Positions 9,037 to 17,937 of a stretch of 64,000 nt of DNA are shown here, piece by piece. Made by a program: the position numbers and the translations under genes. The notes under the pieces are model-generated. The model saw only the letters and a program-made list of their open reading frames with translations. It searched no databases and was not told the DNA's origin. This stretch comes from Thalassospira povalilytica (GTDB lineage: Bacteria; Pseudomonadota; Alphaproteobacteria; Rhodospirillales; Thalassospiraceae), in assembly GCF_002844235.1 (NCBI RefSeq), contig NZ_PGTS01000002.1, forward strand, positions 744,001 through 808,000, read 5' to 3'. The stretch's first letter is position 1; the number at the start of each line of letters is the position of its first letter.

Positions 9037-11562
9037 TTACCGCCGGACTTTCCAGCCGCGCAACGTCAAAGAGTTGCCGACCACCGAAACAGAACTGAGC
9101 GCCATGGCCGCCCCGGCAATCGCAGGGCTCAGAACGCCAAGAGCGGCAAGAGGCACACCCACCACGTTATAGGCAAAGGCCCAAAACAGGTTCTGTGCGA
9201 TCTTGCGGCGCGTGGCGATCGAGATATCAATAGCAGCCGACACCAGTGCCGGATCCGACCGCATCAGGGTGATACCCGCGGTCTCCATGGCAACATCGGT
9301 ACCGCCGCCCATGGCAATACCAACATCGGCCGCCGCCAAGGCCGGGGCATCATTGATGCCATCGCCAACCATGGCGACATGACGGCCCTGCTTGCGCAGT
9401 TTTTCGACCTCGCGCGCCTTGTCCTGCGGGCGAATACGTCCTTCCCCGCGCTCCAATCCCAATTCACGGGCAACATGGGTTGCGACATCCTGACTGTCAC
9501 CAGACAACATGATGGATGAAATGCCGCGCGCCTTAAGATCGGCAATTGCCTGTTTGGCGCTTTCACGAATGCGGTCTTCAAGGGTGATGTAGCCCGCAAA
9601 CGCACCGTCAATCGCCACCAGCACAACAGTGCGGCCTTCGCTTTCATGCTGTTTGATTTCATCGGCAATCGCCTGTTGGGGCAATGCGATACCCTGATCC
9701 TGCAACAGGGCCTCTGTCCCGATTGCAACCGAATGGTTTTCGACACTGGCCAGGACACCGGCCCCGGTTTTGCCTTTGAAATCGGTGATATCGGGGATCT
9801 GCATTTCCTCGTCACGGGCCAATGACACAATCGCACGCGCAAGCGGATGTTCGCTTGCCGCCTGCACCGCTGCAACCAGACGCAACATGTCATTGCGTTC
9901 GACATCTTTTACCGCACGAACATCACGGACCGTCGGTGTGCCTTCGGTCAGGGTTCCGGTTTTATCAAAGATCACGGTATCAACGTTATGTGCCTGTTCA
10001 AGGGCTTCGAAATTGCGGATCAGGATCCCGTTACGCGCGGCACTGCCCGTCCCCGCAACAAGGGCGGTCGGGGTTGCCAGACCAAGCGCACAGGGACATG
10101 CGATCACCAGCACCGAAACTGCGGCAACGATGGATGCCTCTGCCCCGTAACCCATCAGCAACCAGACCGAAAGGGTCACAAGGGCGATCGCAACCACGAC
10201 CGGCACAAACACCGATGAAACACGATCCACCAGTTTTTGCACCGGCGCCTTGCCGGTCTGGGCCTTTTCGACCAATCGAATGATCCGTGAAAGCGTGGTG
10301 TCATCGCCAACGGCACGTACTTCGATATCTAGTCGGCCGGTGCCATTGACAGCACCGCCAACAACGGCATCGCCGGGCATGCGGGCCACCGGCCGGGTTT
10401 CACCGGTAATCAGGCTTTCGTCCAGTTCGCTTTCACCGGCATGCACAGTGCCGTCGACCGGAACGCGTTCGCCCGGCAGTACACGGACAATATCCCCCAC
10501 CGTCAGACTTTCGATGGCGACATCCTGTTCACCGGCACCATCAACCAGTTTGCGTGCACGCCGCGGGCGCAATGCCATCAATTCACGGATCGCCGCGGAC
10601 GCACCGCGTTTGGCGCGTTCTTCCATGATCTTGCCAGCCAGGATCAGGGTAATGATCGCTGCTGATGCCTCGAAATACAGATGCATGTCGCCGGGCTTGC
10701 CGACCACCATGTTATAGACACTCAGGAAATAGGCCGCCGACGTTCCCAGTGCGACAAGAACATCCATATTGGCACTGCGATGGCGCAAGGCTGCCCAGGC
10801 ACCTTTGTAAAACCGCTGACCAATGATGAACTGCACCGGTGTGGCCAGAACCAGTTCAAGCCAGGCCGGCAGGTGATAATTCACACCCAAGTTCATCCAC
10901 ACCATCTGCAACACCAGCGGCGCGGTCAGAAGTGCCGATACCGCAAGCATCACAAGTGATTTGTCAAACCGGCGCGCCTGCCCATTGTTGGTGGCGGATT
11001 GCCCGTCGGTCGCATCGTTATCGCCGGTCGCGGATGTGTTGCGCGACGTTGCATGATACCCGGCATCCTCAATCGCACGGATGACTGCTGCATCATTGAC
11101 CTTGCCGGGCAACGCGTCGATATCAGCACGTTCCAGTGCGAAATTGACGCTGGCCGATGTGACGCCGGGCATCGCGGCCAAAGCCTTTTCCACGCGCAAT
11201 GCACAGTTCGCACAGGTCATGCCATCAACATCAAAAGACAGCTGCTGTTGCGGAACGCTATAACCGGCATCCTTGATGGTATCTGCAATCTTTGCCGTAT
11301 CAAGCTTGTTACCGTCAAAGCGGATATGGGCGGAATTCAGTGCCAGATTGACATCGACCCCGGTCACGCCATCAAGACCGGCAATCGCCTTTTCCACGCG
11401 CCCGGCACAATTGGCACAGGTCATGCCCTCAATCGGCAAACTGACCTCGTCCTGTTGCGCGGACGCTGCCTGTGATCCACTGCCTGTGCTTTCCTGGGTA
11501 GTGCCTTCTTGAGCAGCACTTCCTTGGGCGGTGTGATCGGTTGTTTCGATCCGGCTATCCAT
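9037..11562 (-). CDS. copA: Cu(+)-exporting P1B-type ATPase CopA
   Basis: An 841-residue inner-membrane pump that exports Cu(I) from the cytoplasm. Two N-terminal heavy-metal-associated domains carry GMTCANC (Cys49/52 and Cys117/120). Eight transmembrane helices follow, with the ion-binding CPC in IACPCALGLATP. The phosphorylation site is DKTGTLTEG, with the HP locus (SEHPLA) and the hinge GDGINDAPAL. A Ser/Thr/Gln-rich stretch (about 8-38) precedes the first metal domain. GAGGTG lies upstream of the start. It is the first gene of copA-cueR-cytochrome c and is driven by a CueR-type promoter. Confidence 0.97.
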   Translation of the reverse strand: MDSRIETTDHTAQGSAAQEGTTQESTGSGSQAASAQQDEVSLPIEGMTCANCAGRVEKAIAGLDGVTGVDVNLALNSAHIRFDGNKLDTAKIADTIKDAGYSVPQQQLSFDVDGMTCANCALRVEKALAAMPGVTSASVNFALERADIDALPGKVNDAAVIRAIEDAGYHATSRNTSATGDNDATDGQSATNNGQARRFDKSLVMLAVSALLTAPLVLQMVWMNLGVNYHLPAWLELVLATPVQFIIGQRFYKGAWAALRHRSANMDVLVALGTSAAYFLSVYNMVVGKPGDMHLYFEASAAIITLILAGKIMEERAKRGASAAIRELMALRPRRARKLVDGAGEQDVAIESLTVGDIVRVLPGERVPVDGTVHAGESELDESLITGETRPVARMPGDAVVGGAVNGTGRLDIEVRAVGDDTTLSRIIRLVEKAQTGKAPVQKLVDRVSSVFVPVVVAIALVTLSVWLLMGYGAEASIVAAVSVLVIACPCALGLATPTALVAGTGSAARNGILIRNFEALEQAHNVDTVIFDKTGTLTEGTPTVRDVRAVKDVERNDMLRLVAAVQAASEHPLARAIVSLARDEEMQIPDITDFKGKTGAGVLASVENHSVAIGTEALLQDQGIALPQQAIADEIKQHESEGRTVVLVAIDGAFAGYITLEDRIRESAKQAIADLKARGISSIMLSGDSQDVATHVARELGLERGEGRIRPQDKAREVEKLRKQGRHVAMVGDGINDAPALAAADVGIAMGGGTDVAMETAGITLMRSDPALVSAAIDISIATRRKIAQNLFWAFAYNVVGVPLAALGVLSPAIAGAAMALSSVSVVGNSLTLRGWKVRR

Positions 11563-11642
11563 ATCTTGTCACCTCAATCCGGGTTGACGGGGGGCGCATG
11601 GCTTCAATGCCGTTTGGCGCACATCCCTGTTTGATATGGTGG

Positions 11643-11673
11643 AAGATAGACCTTCCAGCAACTGGAAGGTCAA
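11643..11673 (-). promoter_or_regulatory. CueR-type copA promoter and operator
   Basis: On the minus strand the -35 TTGACC (11668-11673) and -10 TATCTT (11643-11648) are separated by exactly 19 bp, the over-long spacer typical of MerR-family activated promoters. The spacer is spanned by a perfect dyad, GACCTTCCAG-CAA-CTGGAAGGTC (11649-11671), which matches known CueR operators. It points at copA. Confidence 0.93.
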
Positions 11674-11724
11674 GCCGAAAAGTTCCGATGCGAAAAAAGA
11701 CTGGAAAGCTTTGAATTATAATAA

Positions 11725-11753
11725 AAAAGCCCCGGACGAATTCCGGGGCTTTT
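11725..11753 (-). terminator. Intrinsic terminator of the bacterioferritin operon
   Basis: AAAAGCCCCGG and CCGGGGCTTTT form an 11-bp stem with a 7-nt loop. On the minus strand it is followed by a T run, directly after the second bfr gene. Confidence 0.85.
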
Positions 11754-11775
11754 GAAGCGTTGATCGCAAATTCGA

Positions 11776-12267
11776 TCAGCCGTGCGGGTTCGGTTCCCCG
11801 GCCGCGCGGAACTGGATGTAGTTTTGCAAGCCCATCATATCGATCAGGCGGATCTGCTGTTCGATCCAGTATGCGTGATCTTCTTCGCTGTCATCAAGCA
11901 AACCAACCAGCATCTGACGGGTCTGGAAGTCGTCTTCCTTTTCAGCGATTTTGATGGCTTCCTTAAGCAGGTTGATCACGTGATATTCGTGCTCGAGATC
12001 GTTTTTCATCATCTCGGGCACGGTTTTACCGATCTTGATCGGTTCACGCGATGCGGTGTCGGGCACGCCTTCAAGGAACAGGATACGCTCGATCAAACGT
12101 TTGGCGTGTTCAAGTTCCTCGTCCTTTTCATGGTGCATGCGCTCATACAGCGAATGCAGGCCCCAGTCGGCATACATTTCGGCATGCGTGTTGTACTGGT
12201 CGGCCGCAGACAGCTCGGCAGTCAGCTGTTTGTTCAGTGCGGCAATAACCTTTTTACTACCCTTCAT
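11776..12267 (-). CDS. bfr: Bacterioferritin, ferroxidase-type subunit lacking the haem Met
   Basis: A 163-residue four-helix bundle iron-storage subunit. By alignment to E. coli Bfr numbering, the di-iron ligands Glu18, Glu51 and His54 are present (TAELSAADQY; DEELEHAKR), with a further E..H pair late in the fourth helix (SEEDH). Position 52, the axial haem Met in the family, is Leu. It is therefore probably the catalytic, non-haem partner in a hetero-oligomer with the subunit encoded 22 nt upstream, which has the opposite set of losses. Subunit pairing is inferred from sequence. Confidence 0.93.
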   Translation of the reverse strand: MKGSKKVIAALNKQLTAELSAADQYNTHAEMYADWGLHSLYERMHHEKDEELEHAKRLIERILFLEGVPDTASREPIKIGKTVPEMMKNDLEHEYHVINLLKEAIKIAEKEDDFQTRQMLVGLLDDSEEDHAYWIEQQIRLIDMMGLQNYIQFRAAGEPNPHG

Positions 12268-12288
12268 GGCGTTAAGCTCCTGATCTGG

Positions 12289-12765
12289 TTAGTCGCCGTC
12301 GCCTGAACGGCTTTGAATGTAATTTGCGATACCGACATGTTCGAGTTGCCATTCCTCGGTCTCAAGCCAGTCGACATGTTCTTCCTGTTCTTCAAGGAAT
12401 TTGACCAGCAGATCACGGGTGACGAAGTCTTCGGCTTTTTCGCATGCAGTGATTGCTTCGCGCAGCAGCGGCAAGGAGGCCAGCTCGAACTTCATGTCGC
12501 AACTGACGATTTCCTCGACATTTTCGCCGATCATAAGTTTATTGAGGTTCTGAAGATTGGGCAGGCCTTCAAGGAACAGAATGCGCTCGATCGTGTCATC
12601 GGCACGTTTCATTTCCTTGATGGAAAGCTTGTACTCATATTCGCCCATTTCTTCGACGCCCCAGTCGCGCAGCATCCGGGCATGCAGGAAATACTGGTTA
12701 ATCGCAGTCAGCTGATTGGTCAGAATGCGATTAAGATATGTGATGATCTTGGGATCACCTTTCAT
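12289..12765 (-). CDS. bfr: Bacterioferritin, haem-type subunit with degraded ferroxidase centre
   Basis: A 158-residue bacterioferritin starting at MKGDPKII. AGGAG lies 7 nt before this ATG; a second ATG directly before it is possible. The haem axial Met52 is retained (KEMKRAD). Two ferroxidase ligands are changed, Glu18 to Gln (TNQLTAINQY) and His54 to Arg. The C-terminal E...H of helix D (EEQEEHVDW) is kept. It probably supplies haem for iron release while the downstream subunit oxidises Fe(II). A Fur-like box lies 77 nt upstream of the start. Confidence 0.93.
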   Translation of the reverse strand: MKGDPKIITYLNRILTNQLTAINQYFLHARMLRDWGVEEMGEYEYKLSIKEMKRADDTIERILFLEGLPNLQNLNKLMIGENVEEIVSCDMKFELASLPLLREAITACEKAEDFVTRDLLVKFLEEQEEHVDWLETEEWQLEHVGIANYIQSRSGDGD

Positions 12766-12841
12766 CATGGCTCTCCTGATGGGTTGGGCTACCAAGATAT
12801 TGGGAACAGCCCCCACCCGTTTCAAGAGAAAAACGCGCCTT

Positions 12842-12856
12842 TGATTACCATTATCA
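12842..12856. promoter_or_regulatory. Fur-like iron box upstream of bfr
   Basis: On the minus strand this reads TGATAATGGTAATCA, a 7-1-7 dyad differing at two positions from the alphaproteobacterial Fur/Mur consensus TGATAATNATTATCA. It is placed to control the bacterioferritin operon. Confidence 0.55.
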
Positions 12857-13033
12857 ATAATTTAGGCGATTTCCTTAAAATTCTTCATTTACACTGCTTG
12901 ATTAAAAATCATTCGCAGATTTGAGCCTGCGAATGAAAATCGCTTCGCCAAAAAATCACCCGAATGCGATCTTTTACCGTCCCTGATCCGTACGACTCGT
13001 AACCGCATTCACGCAGCCTGTACCGGGATCAAA

Positions 13034-14608
13034 ATGCCTTCTTGTCAGACCATTCGTTTCGTATTGGGCGATCAATTGACGCGCTCTGTTTCAAGTCTTG
13101 CCGATGCAGACCCGCAGACCGACGTCATTGTCATGGCCGAACCCCGTCAGGAGGCCACCTATGTCCCCCATCACAAACAAAAGATCGTCCTGATCCTGTC
13201 GGCAATGCGCCATTTCGCAGATCAACTGCGCCAAGAAGGCTTCATTGTCGACTATCATGACTATCAAAGCCGCCCCTGCGACAGCTTCAGCAAAGCACTG
13301 CGGTCATCCCTTGATCAGTATAATTGCCGGAAAGTCATCATCACCGAGCCCGGAGAATGGCGGGTTCGCAAGAAAATAGAGGGCTGGAAAACGCAATTTA
13401 ATGCGGAACTTGAAATTCGCCCCGATGACCGGTTCTTTGCAACACTTGGCGCGTTCGAGGATTTTGCACGCAATCGCAAAGAATTGCGGATGGAATATTT
13501 CTATCGCGGACTGCGGCGCGAAAGCGGCATTCTGATGGAACCCGATGGCAAGCCGGTCGGTGGCAAATGGAACTTTGACCACGACAATCGCAAACGCCTG
13601 CCCGACGATGTGACACCGCCTGAACCAAAATCCTTTGCACCAGATCAGATAACCCGCGATCTTCTTGAATGCGTTGACACAGATTTCCCCGATGCCATCG
13701 GAGAGGCCCGTTCATTCGGATGGGCGGTGACACGCGATGATGCGCTGGCTGTACTTGATCATTTCATCACCACCCGCCTGCCCCGCTTTGGTGATTATCA
13801 GGATGCGATGACGGTCAAAAGTGCGACCGTTTATCACGCCCTGATCAGTCCCTATCTCAATATCGGATTGCTGTTGCCAGACGAAGTCTGCCGGGCGGCA
13901 GAGCGTGCCTATCATGACGGCACAGCGCCCCTGAATGCGGTCGAAGGCTTTATTCGGCAGATTCTGGGCTGGCGGGAATATGTGCGCGGTCTTTACTGGT
14001 TCATGGGCCCGGATTACGCCACGCGTAATCATTTCAATGCCAGCCGGGCACTGCCGGCCTTTTTCTGGGACGGGAACGTTTCACTGAACTGTTTGCGTCA
14101 TGCAATCGGCGAAACGCTGGACAATGCCTATGCCCATCATATTCAGCGCCTGATGGTGATTGGTAACTTTTCCCTGCTTGCCGGTCTGTCCGTCAAGGAC
14201 GTGTGCGATTGGTATCTGGCTGTTTATATTGATGCTTTTGAATGGGTTGAATTGCCAAACACCCTGGGCATGGCACTTTATGCCGATGGCGGGGTCATGG
14301 CGTCCAAACCCTATGCGGCCAGCGGAAAATATATTGATCGCATGTCGGACTATTGTCAGGGATGCCAGTTCAATCCGCGTAAAAACACCGGGCCGGACGC
14401 CTGCCCGTTCAATGCGCTTTACTGGCATTTTCTGGACCGCAATGCCGATACACTTGGCAACAATCCCCGCCTTGGCATGCCTTATCGTAACTGGGCCCGA
14501 ATGAAAGACGAGACAAAGCGTGACCTGATCACGCAGGCAGAACAGTTCCTGAACCGTCTAGATAAAGGTGATTTTTCCAATCATCCCAAACAGGCAACAC
14601 TGTTTTAA
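13034..14608 (+). CDS. phrB: Iron-sulfur bacterial cryptochrome/photolyase, (6-4) photolyase type (PhrB-like)
   Basis: A 524-residue deoxyribodipyrimidine photolyase-related protein. The start IRFVLGDQLT and the PhrB-type C-terminal helical FAD domain are clear. Four cysteines, Cys353, Cys441, Cys444 and Cys457, reproduce the spacing of the [4Fe-4S] ligands of Agrobacterium PhrB (350, 438, 441, 454). These proteins repair (6-4) photoproducts with FAD and a lumazine antenna. The gene is monocistronic and divergent from bfr. Light-repair chemistry is from family knowledge; repair specificity is inferred. Confidence 0.92.
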   Translation: MPSCQTIRFVLGDQLTRSVSSLADADPQTDVIVMAEPRQEATYVPHHKQKIVLILSAMRHFADQLRQEGFIVDYHDYQSRPCDSFSKALRSSLDQYNCRKVIITEPGEWRVRKKIEGWKTQFNAELEIRPDDRFFATLGAFEDFARNRKELRMEYFYRGLRRESGILMEPDGKPVGGKWNFDHDNRKRLPDDVTPPEPKSFAPDQITRDLLECVDTDFPDAIGEARSFGWAVTRDDALAVLDHFITTRLPRFGDYQDAMTVKSATVYHALISPYLNIGLLLPDEVCRAAERAYHDGTAPLNAVEGFIRQILGWREYVRGLYWFMGPDYATRNHFNASRALPAFFWDGNVSLNCLRHAIGETLDNAYAHHIQRLMVIGNFSLLAGLSVKDVCDWYLAVYIDAFEWVELPNTLGMALYADGGVMASKPYAASGKYIDRMSDYCQGCQFNPRKNTGPDACPFNALYWHFLDRNADTLGNNPRLGMPYRNWARMKDETKRDLITQAEQFLNRLDKGDFSNHPKQATLF

Positions 14609-14746
14609 ATCCCGGAAATCCCCCGAAATCCGGGCGGCTTTCCCCGGCCGAACCAGAACGGCCAGCTGATCGCAGGACAGGCTGCCCTGGACCAAACGCC
14701 AAAAGGCAGCATTGCCAAAAGACGAAACTGTCGCCCAAAACACAAA

Positions 14747-14768
14747 AAGCCGGACTGATGTCCGGCTT
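14747..14768 (-). terminator. Intrinsic terminator after the DUF1127 gene
   Basis: AAGCCGGAC/GTCCGGCTT form a 9-bp stem with a 4-nt loop, followed by T's on the minus strand. Confidence 0.8.
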
Positions 14769-14813
14769 CCGCATTGGCAATCCCGATAAACGGGTGCCTA
14801 AAGTGCGCTGGCG

Positions 14814-14978
14814 TTATGCAATCGCGTCACGAGCTGCTTTACGAGCAACGTCTTTGATCTGCCAGTGAGAAATACCGACATCATCAAGATCGCGCTTATC
14901 GAGGCCGTAAAGTTCATTCGCAACCGAGCGTGCATAGGCCCAACGGCGAACAGCAACAAGAATACTGGACAGGAACAT
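14814..14978 (-). CDS. DUF1127 small protein
   Basis: A peptide of 54 residues, started at 14978 because a near-perfect AAGGAGG lies 7 nt upstream; a longer frame to 15032 has no such site. It is basic and matches the DUF1127 pattern: an N-terminal hydrophobic/basic helix, then a core of LYGLDKRDLDDVGISHWQI. Alphaproteobacterial DUF1127 peptides have been linked to RNA turnover and phosphate or carbon responses. The strong ribosome site implies high expression. Confidence 0.88.
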   Translation of the reverse strand: MFLSSILVAVRRWAYARSVANELYGLDKRDLDDVGISHWQIKDVARKAARDAIA

Positions 14979-15669
14979 GTTGAACCTCCTTGGGTTACAA
15001 AATTCGAATGCTGCCTTGGAGCTCACCTCCAACTGTCTGGCGCATTCACCTCAGTAGTTTCGCAATGCAATATGCCCAAGGGCCACTCAATCCTCAATTG
15101 CCAAAGTTTGCATATCATCTGTTCCATTTTGTCACATATAAACCCGTGACCACGGCTGATCGGCCACGAAACCCCGAAGTTATGCATATTTCACAGGTGT
15201 TTTCAGCCAACGGACGCCCCACCAAAACGTGCCGCGGCGCGGCAAAACACCGGCGATCACGGGCAATATCAGCTTAATTTTGACGGAAATGACGTCTGTT
15301 TTCGCGAAATTGATGACCGATTTGACGTCGGACAAACAGGATCGCCCGTTTTGTCGACAGACAACAGACCAGTCAAAACCGCCAAATGTCGTAAAACAGG
15401 TTTCATTTGTGCCGGATCACATCGTAAACCATATCAATATGCTTGAATTTTCTGTTACTTGTGACGGTCCGGAACATCTTTGATGCTGACAAACGCTCTA
15501 ATTGTTTTTGCTGCCCTGCAATATGGTGATTGGCTACCAAATTATTTTTGTAACAGATTGTTTCAGTTCGCATTCTGGAAACGCCCTGTTACAGTTTTGT
15601 GGATGCATTGAACGGTCTCTCACAGCATGTTGTCGCTGCAAATGGTTCAAAGCCAGGGAGGAAACCTAA
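14979..15669. other. Long intergenic region, DUF1127 / sugar ABC operon
   Basis: About 690 bp without a convincing gene. It carries the DUF1127 ribosome site at its left end. Near the right end is an inverted repeat, TGTAACAG (15549-15556) and CTGTTACA (15586-15593), separated by 29 bp, about 75 bp before gtsA. A related CTGTTAC occurs near 15452. The short ORFs here show no family resemblance. Confidence 0.6.
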
Positions 15670-16932
15670 ATGTATCTGCGCAAAACCATCCTCGCCACCG
15701 GTGTGGCGATTTCTGCACTTGCAACTGCAAGCTTTGCACATGCAGAGCCGACCGCTGAAGTTCTGCACTGGTGGACTTCGGGCGGCGAAGCGAAAGCTGT
15801 TGCTGCACTTAAAGAAGATTTCGAAGCCAAAGGCGGCAAATGGGTCGATAGCCCGGTTGCTGGTGGTGGCGGCGATGCGGCCATGACCGTTCTGCGTTCG
15901 CGCGTTCTGTCTGGTGACGCACCGGCTGCTGTTCAGCTTAAAGGTCCGGCGATCCAGGATTGGGCCGAACAGGGTGCGCTTGCTGATCTCAATGACGTTG
16001 CCGAAGCAGAAGGTTGGGACAAGGTTATCCCGCCGGCGATTCAGGACGTCATGAAGTATGAAGGCGACTATGTTGCTGTTCCGGTAAACATTCACCGTGT
16101 TGACTGGATCTGGGCAAACCCGACCCTTCTTGCAAAAGTCGGCGCGACCGAAGCCCCGAAAACCTGGGACGAGTTCAACGCTCTTGCTGACAAGCTCAAA
16201 GCTGCCGGTATTACCCCGGTTGCTCATGGTGGTCAGCCGTGGCAGGACGCAACCGTCTTTGAAACCGTCGTTCTTGGCCTTGGCGGCCCGGAATTCTTCC
16301 AGAAAGCCCTGGTTGATCTCGACGAAGACGCTCTGAAATCCGACACCATGAAAGCGGTGTTCGACCAGATGCGTAAAATTCGCGGTTATGTCGATGCCGA
16401 CTTCCCGGGTCGTGACTGGAACCTTGCAACCGCAATGGTCATGAATGGCGAAGCTGCCATGCAGATCATGGGTGACTGGGCAAAAGGCGAATTCCTTGCT
16501 GCTGGCAAAGTACCGGGCAAAGACTTCATCTGCTCGGCAACCCCGTCTGAGCACGGCTACCTGTTCAACGTTGACAGCTTTGCAATGTTCAACGTTTCGG
16601 GTGACGACAAGGTCGAAGGCCAGAAACTGCTTGCTGAACTGATCGTTGGCGAGAAGTTCCAGGAAACCTTCAACCTTCTCAAAGGTTCGATCCCGGCACG
16701 TCTTGGTGTTTCGCTCGACAAGTTCGACGATTGCGCCAAGAAATCCGAAGCTGACCTTCTGGCAGCCCAGGAAGCTGGTGGCTTCCTGCCGTCCATGGCA
16801 CACGGCATGGCACTTCGCGGCCACCTGTCCGGTGCGATCGTTGACGTTGTCACCGCCCACTTCAACTCCGACATGTCGTCTGACGAAGCCGTCTCGCGTC
16901 TGGTCGAAGCTGTTGAACTGGCCAAAGACTAA
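15670..16932 (+). CDS. gtsA: Sugar ABC transporter periplasmic binding protein, GtsA-like
   Basis: A protein of 420 residues with a Sec signal peptide (MYLRKTILATG...ASFAHA, cleavage near residue 25). The mature CUT1-family binding domain starts with VLHWWTSGGEAKAV. The full-length pattern (QLKGPAIQDWAEQGALADL, VNIHRVDWIWAN, GDWAKGEF) resembles the glucose/mannose-binding GtsA of Pseudomonas. GGGAGG lies before the ATG. It is first in a four-gene transporter operon; a strong hairpin after it probably sets its excess over the permeases. Glucose as substrate is inferred from family and from the adjacent GtrS/GltR-like pair. Confidence 0.88.
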   Translation: MYLRKTILATGVAISALATASFAHAEPTAEVLHWWTSGGEAKAVAALKEDFEAKGGKWVDSPVAGGGGDAAMTVLRSRVLSGDAPAAVQLKGPAIQDWAEQGALADLNDVAEAEGWDKVIPPAIQDVMKYEGDYVAVPVNIHRVDWIWANPTLLAKVGATEAPKTWDEFNALADKLKAAGITPVAHGGQPWQDATVFETVVLGLGGPEFFQKALVDLDEDALKSDTMKAVFDQMRKIRGYVDADFPGRDWNLATAMVMNGEAAMQIMGDWAKGEFLAAGKVPGKDFICSATPSEHGYLFNVDSFAMFNVSGDDKVEGQKLLAELIVGEKFQETFNLLKGSIPARLGVSLDKFDDCAKKSEADLLAAQEAGGFLPSMAHGMALRGHLSGAIVDVVTAHFNSDMSSDEAVSRLVEAVELAKD

Positions 16933-16971
16933 TCTCACCTGATCTGAACAGTCTTATCGACTGAATCGTAT

Positions 16972-16996
16972 GCAGGCCCCGGTTTCCGGGGCCTGC
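16972..16996 (+). promoter_or_regulatory. Intercistronic hairpin between gtsA and gtsB
   Basis: A perfect 11-bp inverted repeat, GCAGGCCCCGG-TTT-CCGGGGCCTGC, has no following T run. It looks like an mRNA-stabilising or attenuating stem-loop that favours the binding-protein message. Confidence 0.7.
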
Positions 16997-17028
16997 TTCC
17001 CGCTACTTTAACTTTTGAGGCAAAGGGT

Positions 17029-17937
17029 ATGGGGGCTTCTCAAAGCACCGAAAGCAACCTGACGGCCCGCATCCAGCGTCATCTTTCCAAGATCGTTGTT
17101 GCACCGTCCTTTGCTGCGTCCCTGTTTTTCGTTTACGGGTTCATCCTGTGGACGGGCTATATGGCGTTTTCCAAGTCGCGCATGCTTCCTGTTTGGGATT
17201 GGGCAGGCCTGCGACAGTATGAACGCCTGTGGCAAATGGAACGCTGGCATGTTGCCATTGAAAACCTTCTGGTCTTTGGCGGTCTGTTTATCGTGACCTG
17301 CCTGATCATCGGGTGCCTCTTGGCAGTTCTTCTTGATCAGCGTATTCGCGCCGAAGGCGCACTTCGCACGATCTTCCTGTATCCGATGGCCCTGTCCTTT
17401 ATTGTGACCGGTACCGTCTGGAAATGGCTTCTGAATCCGGGCCTTGGCCTTGAAAGCATGATGCATGATTTTGGCTGGACGAGCTTCAAGTTCGACTGGC
17501 TGGTCAATTCGGACATGGCGATCTACACGGTTGTGATCGCAGCTGTCTGGCAGGCATCGGGCTTTGTCATGGCAATGTTCCTTGCGGCATTGCGCGGCGT
17601 CGATCAGGACATCATTCGCGCAGCCTATATGGACGGTGCCAGCCTGCCCCGTATCTATTTCGGCATTATCATTCCGTCGATCCGCCCGGTTTTCCTGAGT
17701 GCGATCGTCGTTCTGGCCCATCTGGCCGTCAAAAGCTTTGACCTGGTCATCGCCCTTACGGGTGGCGGTCCGGGTTACGCATCGGATCTTCCGGCAACCT
17801 TCATGTACACCATGGCATTCCAGCGCAACCAGCTTGGTGTTGGCGCGGCCAGTGCAATGATGATGCTGGCAACTGTTATGGCAATCATTGTGCCGTACCT
17901 GTATTCCGAACTGCGCGGAGGCAAGAAAAATGGCTGA
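17029..17937 (+). CDS. gtsB: Sugar ABC transporter permease, GtsB-like
   Basis: A polytopic inner-membrane protein of 302 residues of the CUT1 MalF type. It has six predicted membrane spans and the cytoplasmic EAA loop near the C-terminus (AAYMDGASLPRIYFGIIIPSI), which docks on the ATPase. It follows gtsA after the hairpin and overlaps gtsC by 8 nt, implying translational coupling. Confidence 0.9.
   Translation: MGASQSTESNLTARIQRHLSKIVVAPSFAASLFFVYGFILWTGYMAFSKSRMLPVWDWAGLRQYERLWQMERWHVAIENLLVFGGLFIVTCLIIGCLLAVLLDQRIRAEGALRTIFLYPMALSFIVTGTVWKWLLNPGLGLESMMHDFGWTSFKFDWLVNSDMAIYTVVIAAVWQASGFVMAMFLAALRGVDQDIIRAAYMDGASLPRIYFGIIIPSIRPVFLSAIVVLAHLAVKSFDLVIALTGGGPGYASDLPATFMYTMAFQRNQLGVGAASAMMMLATVMAIIVPYLYSELRGGKKNG

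Noticed and set aside
15589..16938. 449-residue minus-strand frame opposite gtsA
   Set aside because: gtsA has a signal peptide, a ribosome site and family motifs. The opposite frame is open only because of the codon bias of gtsA.
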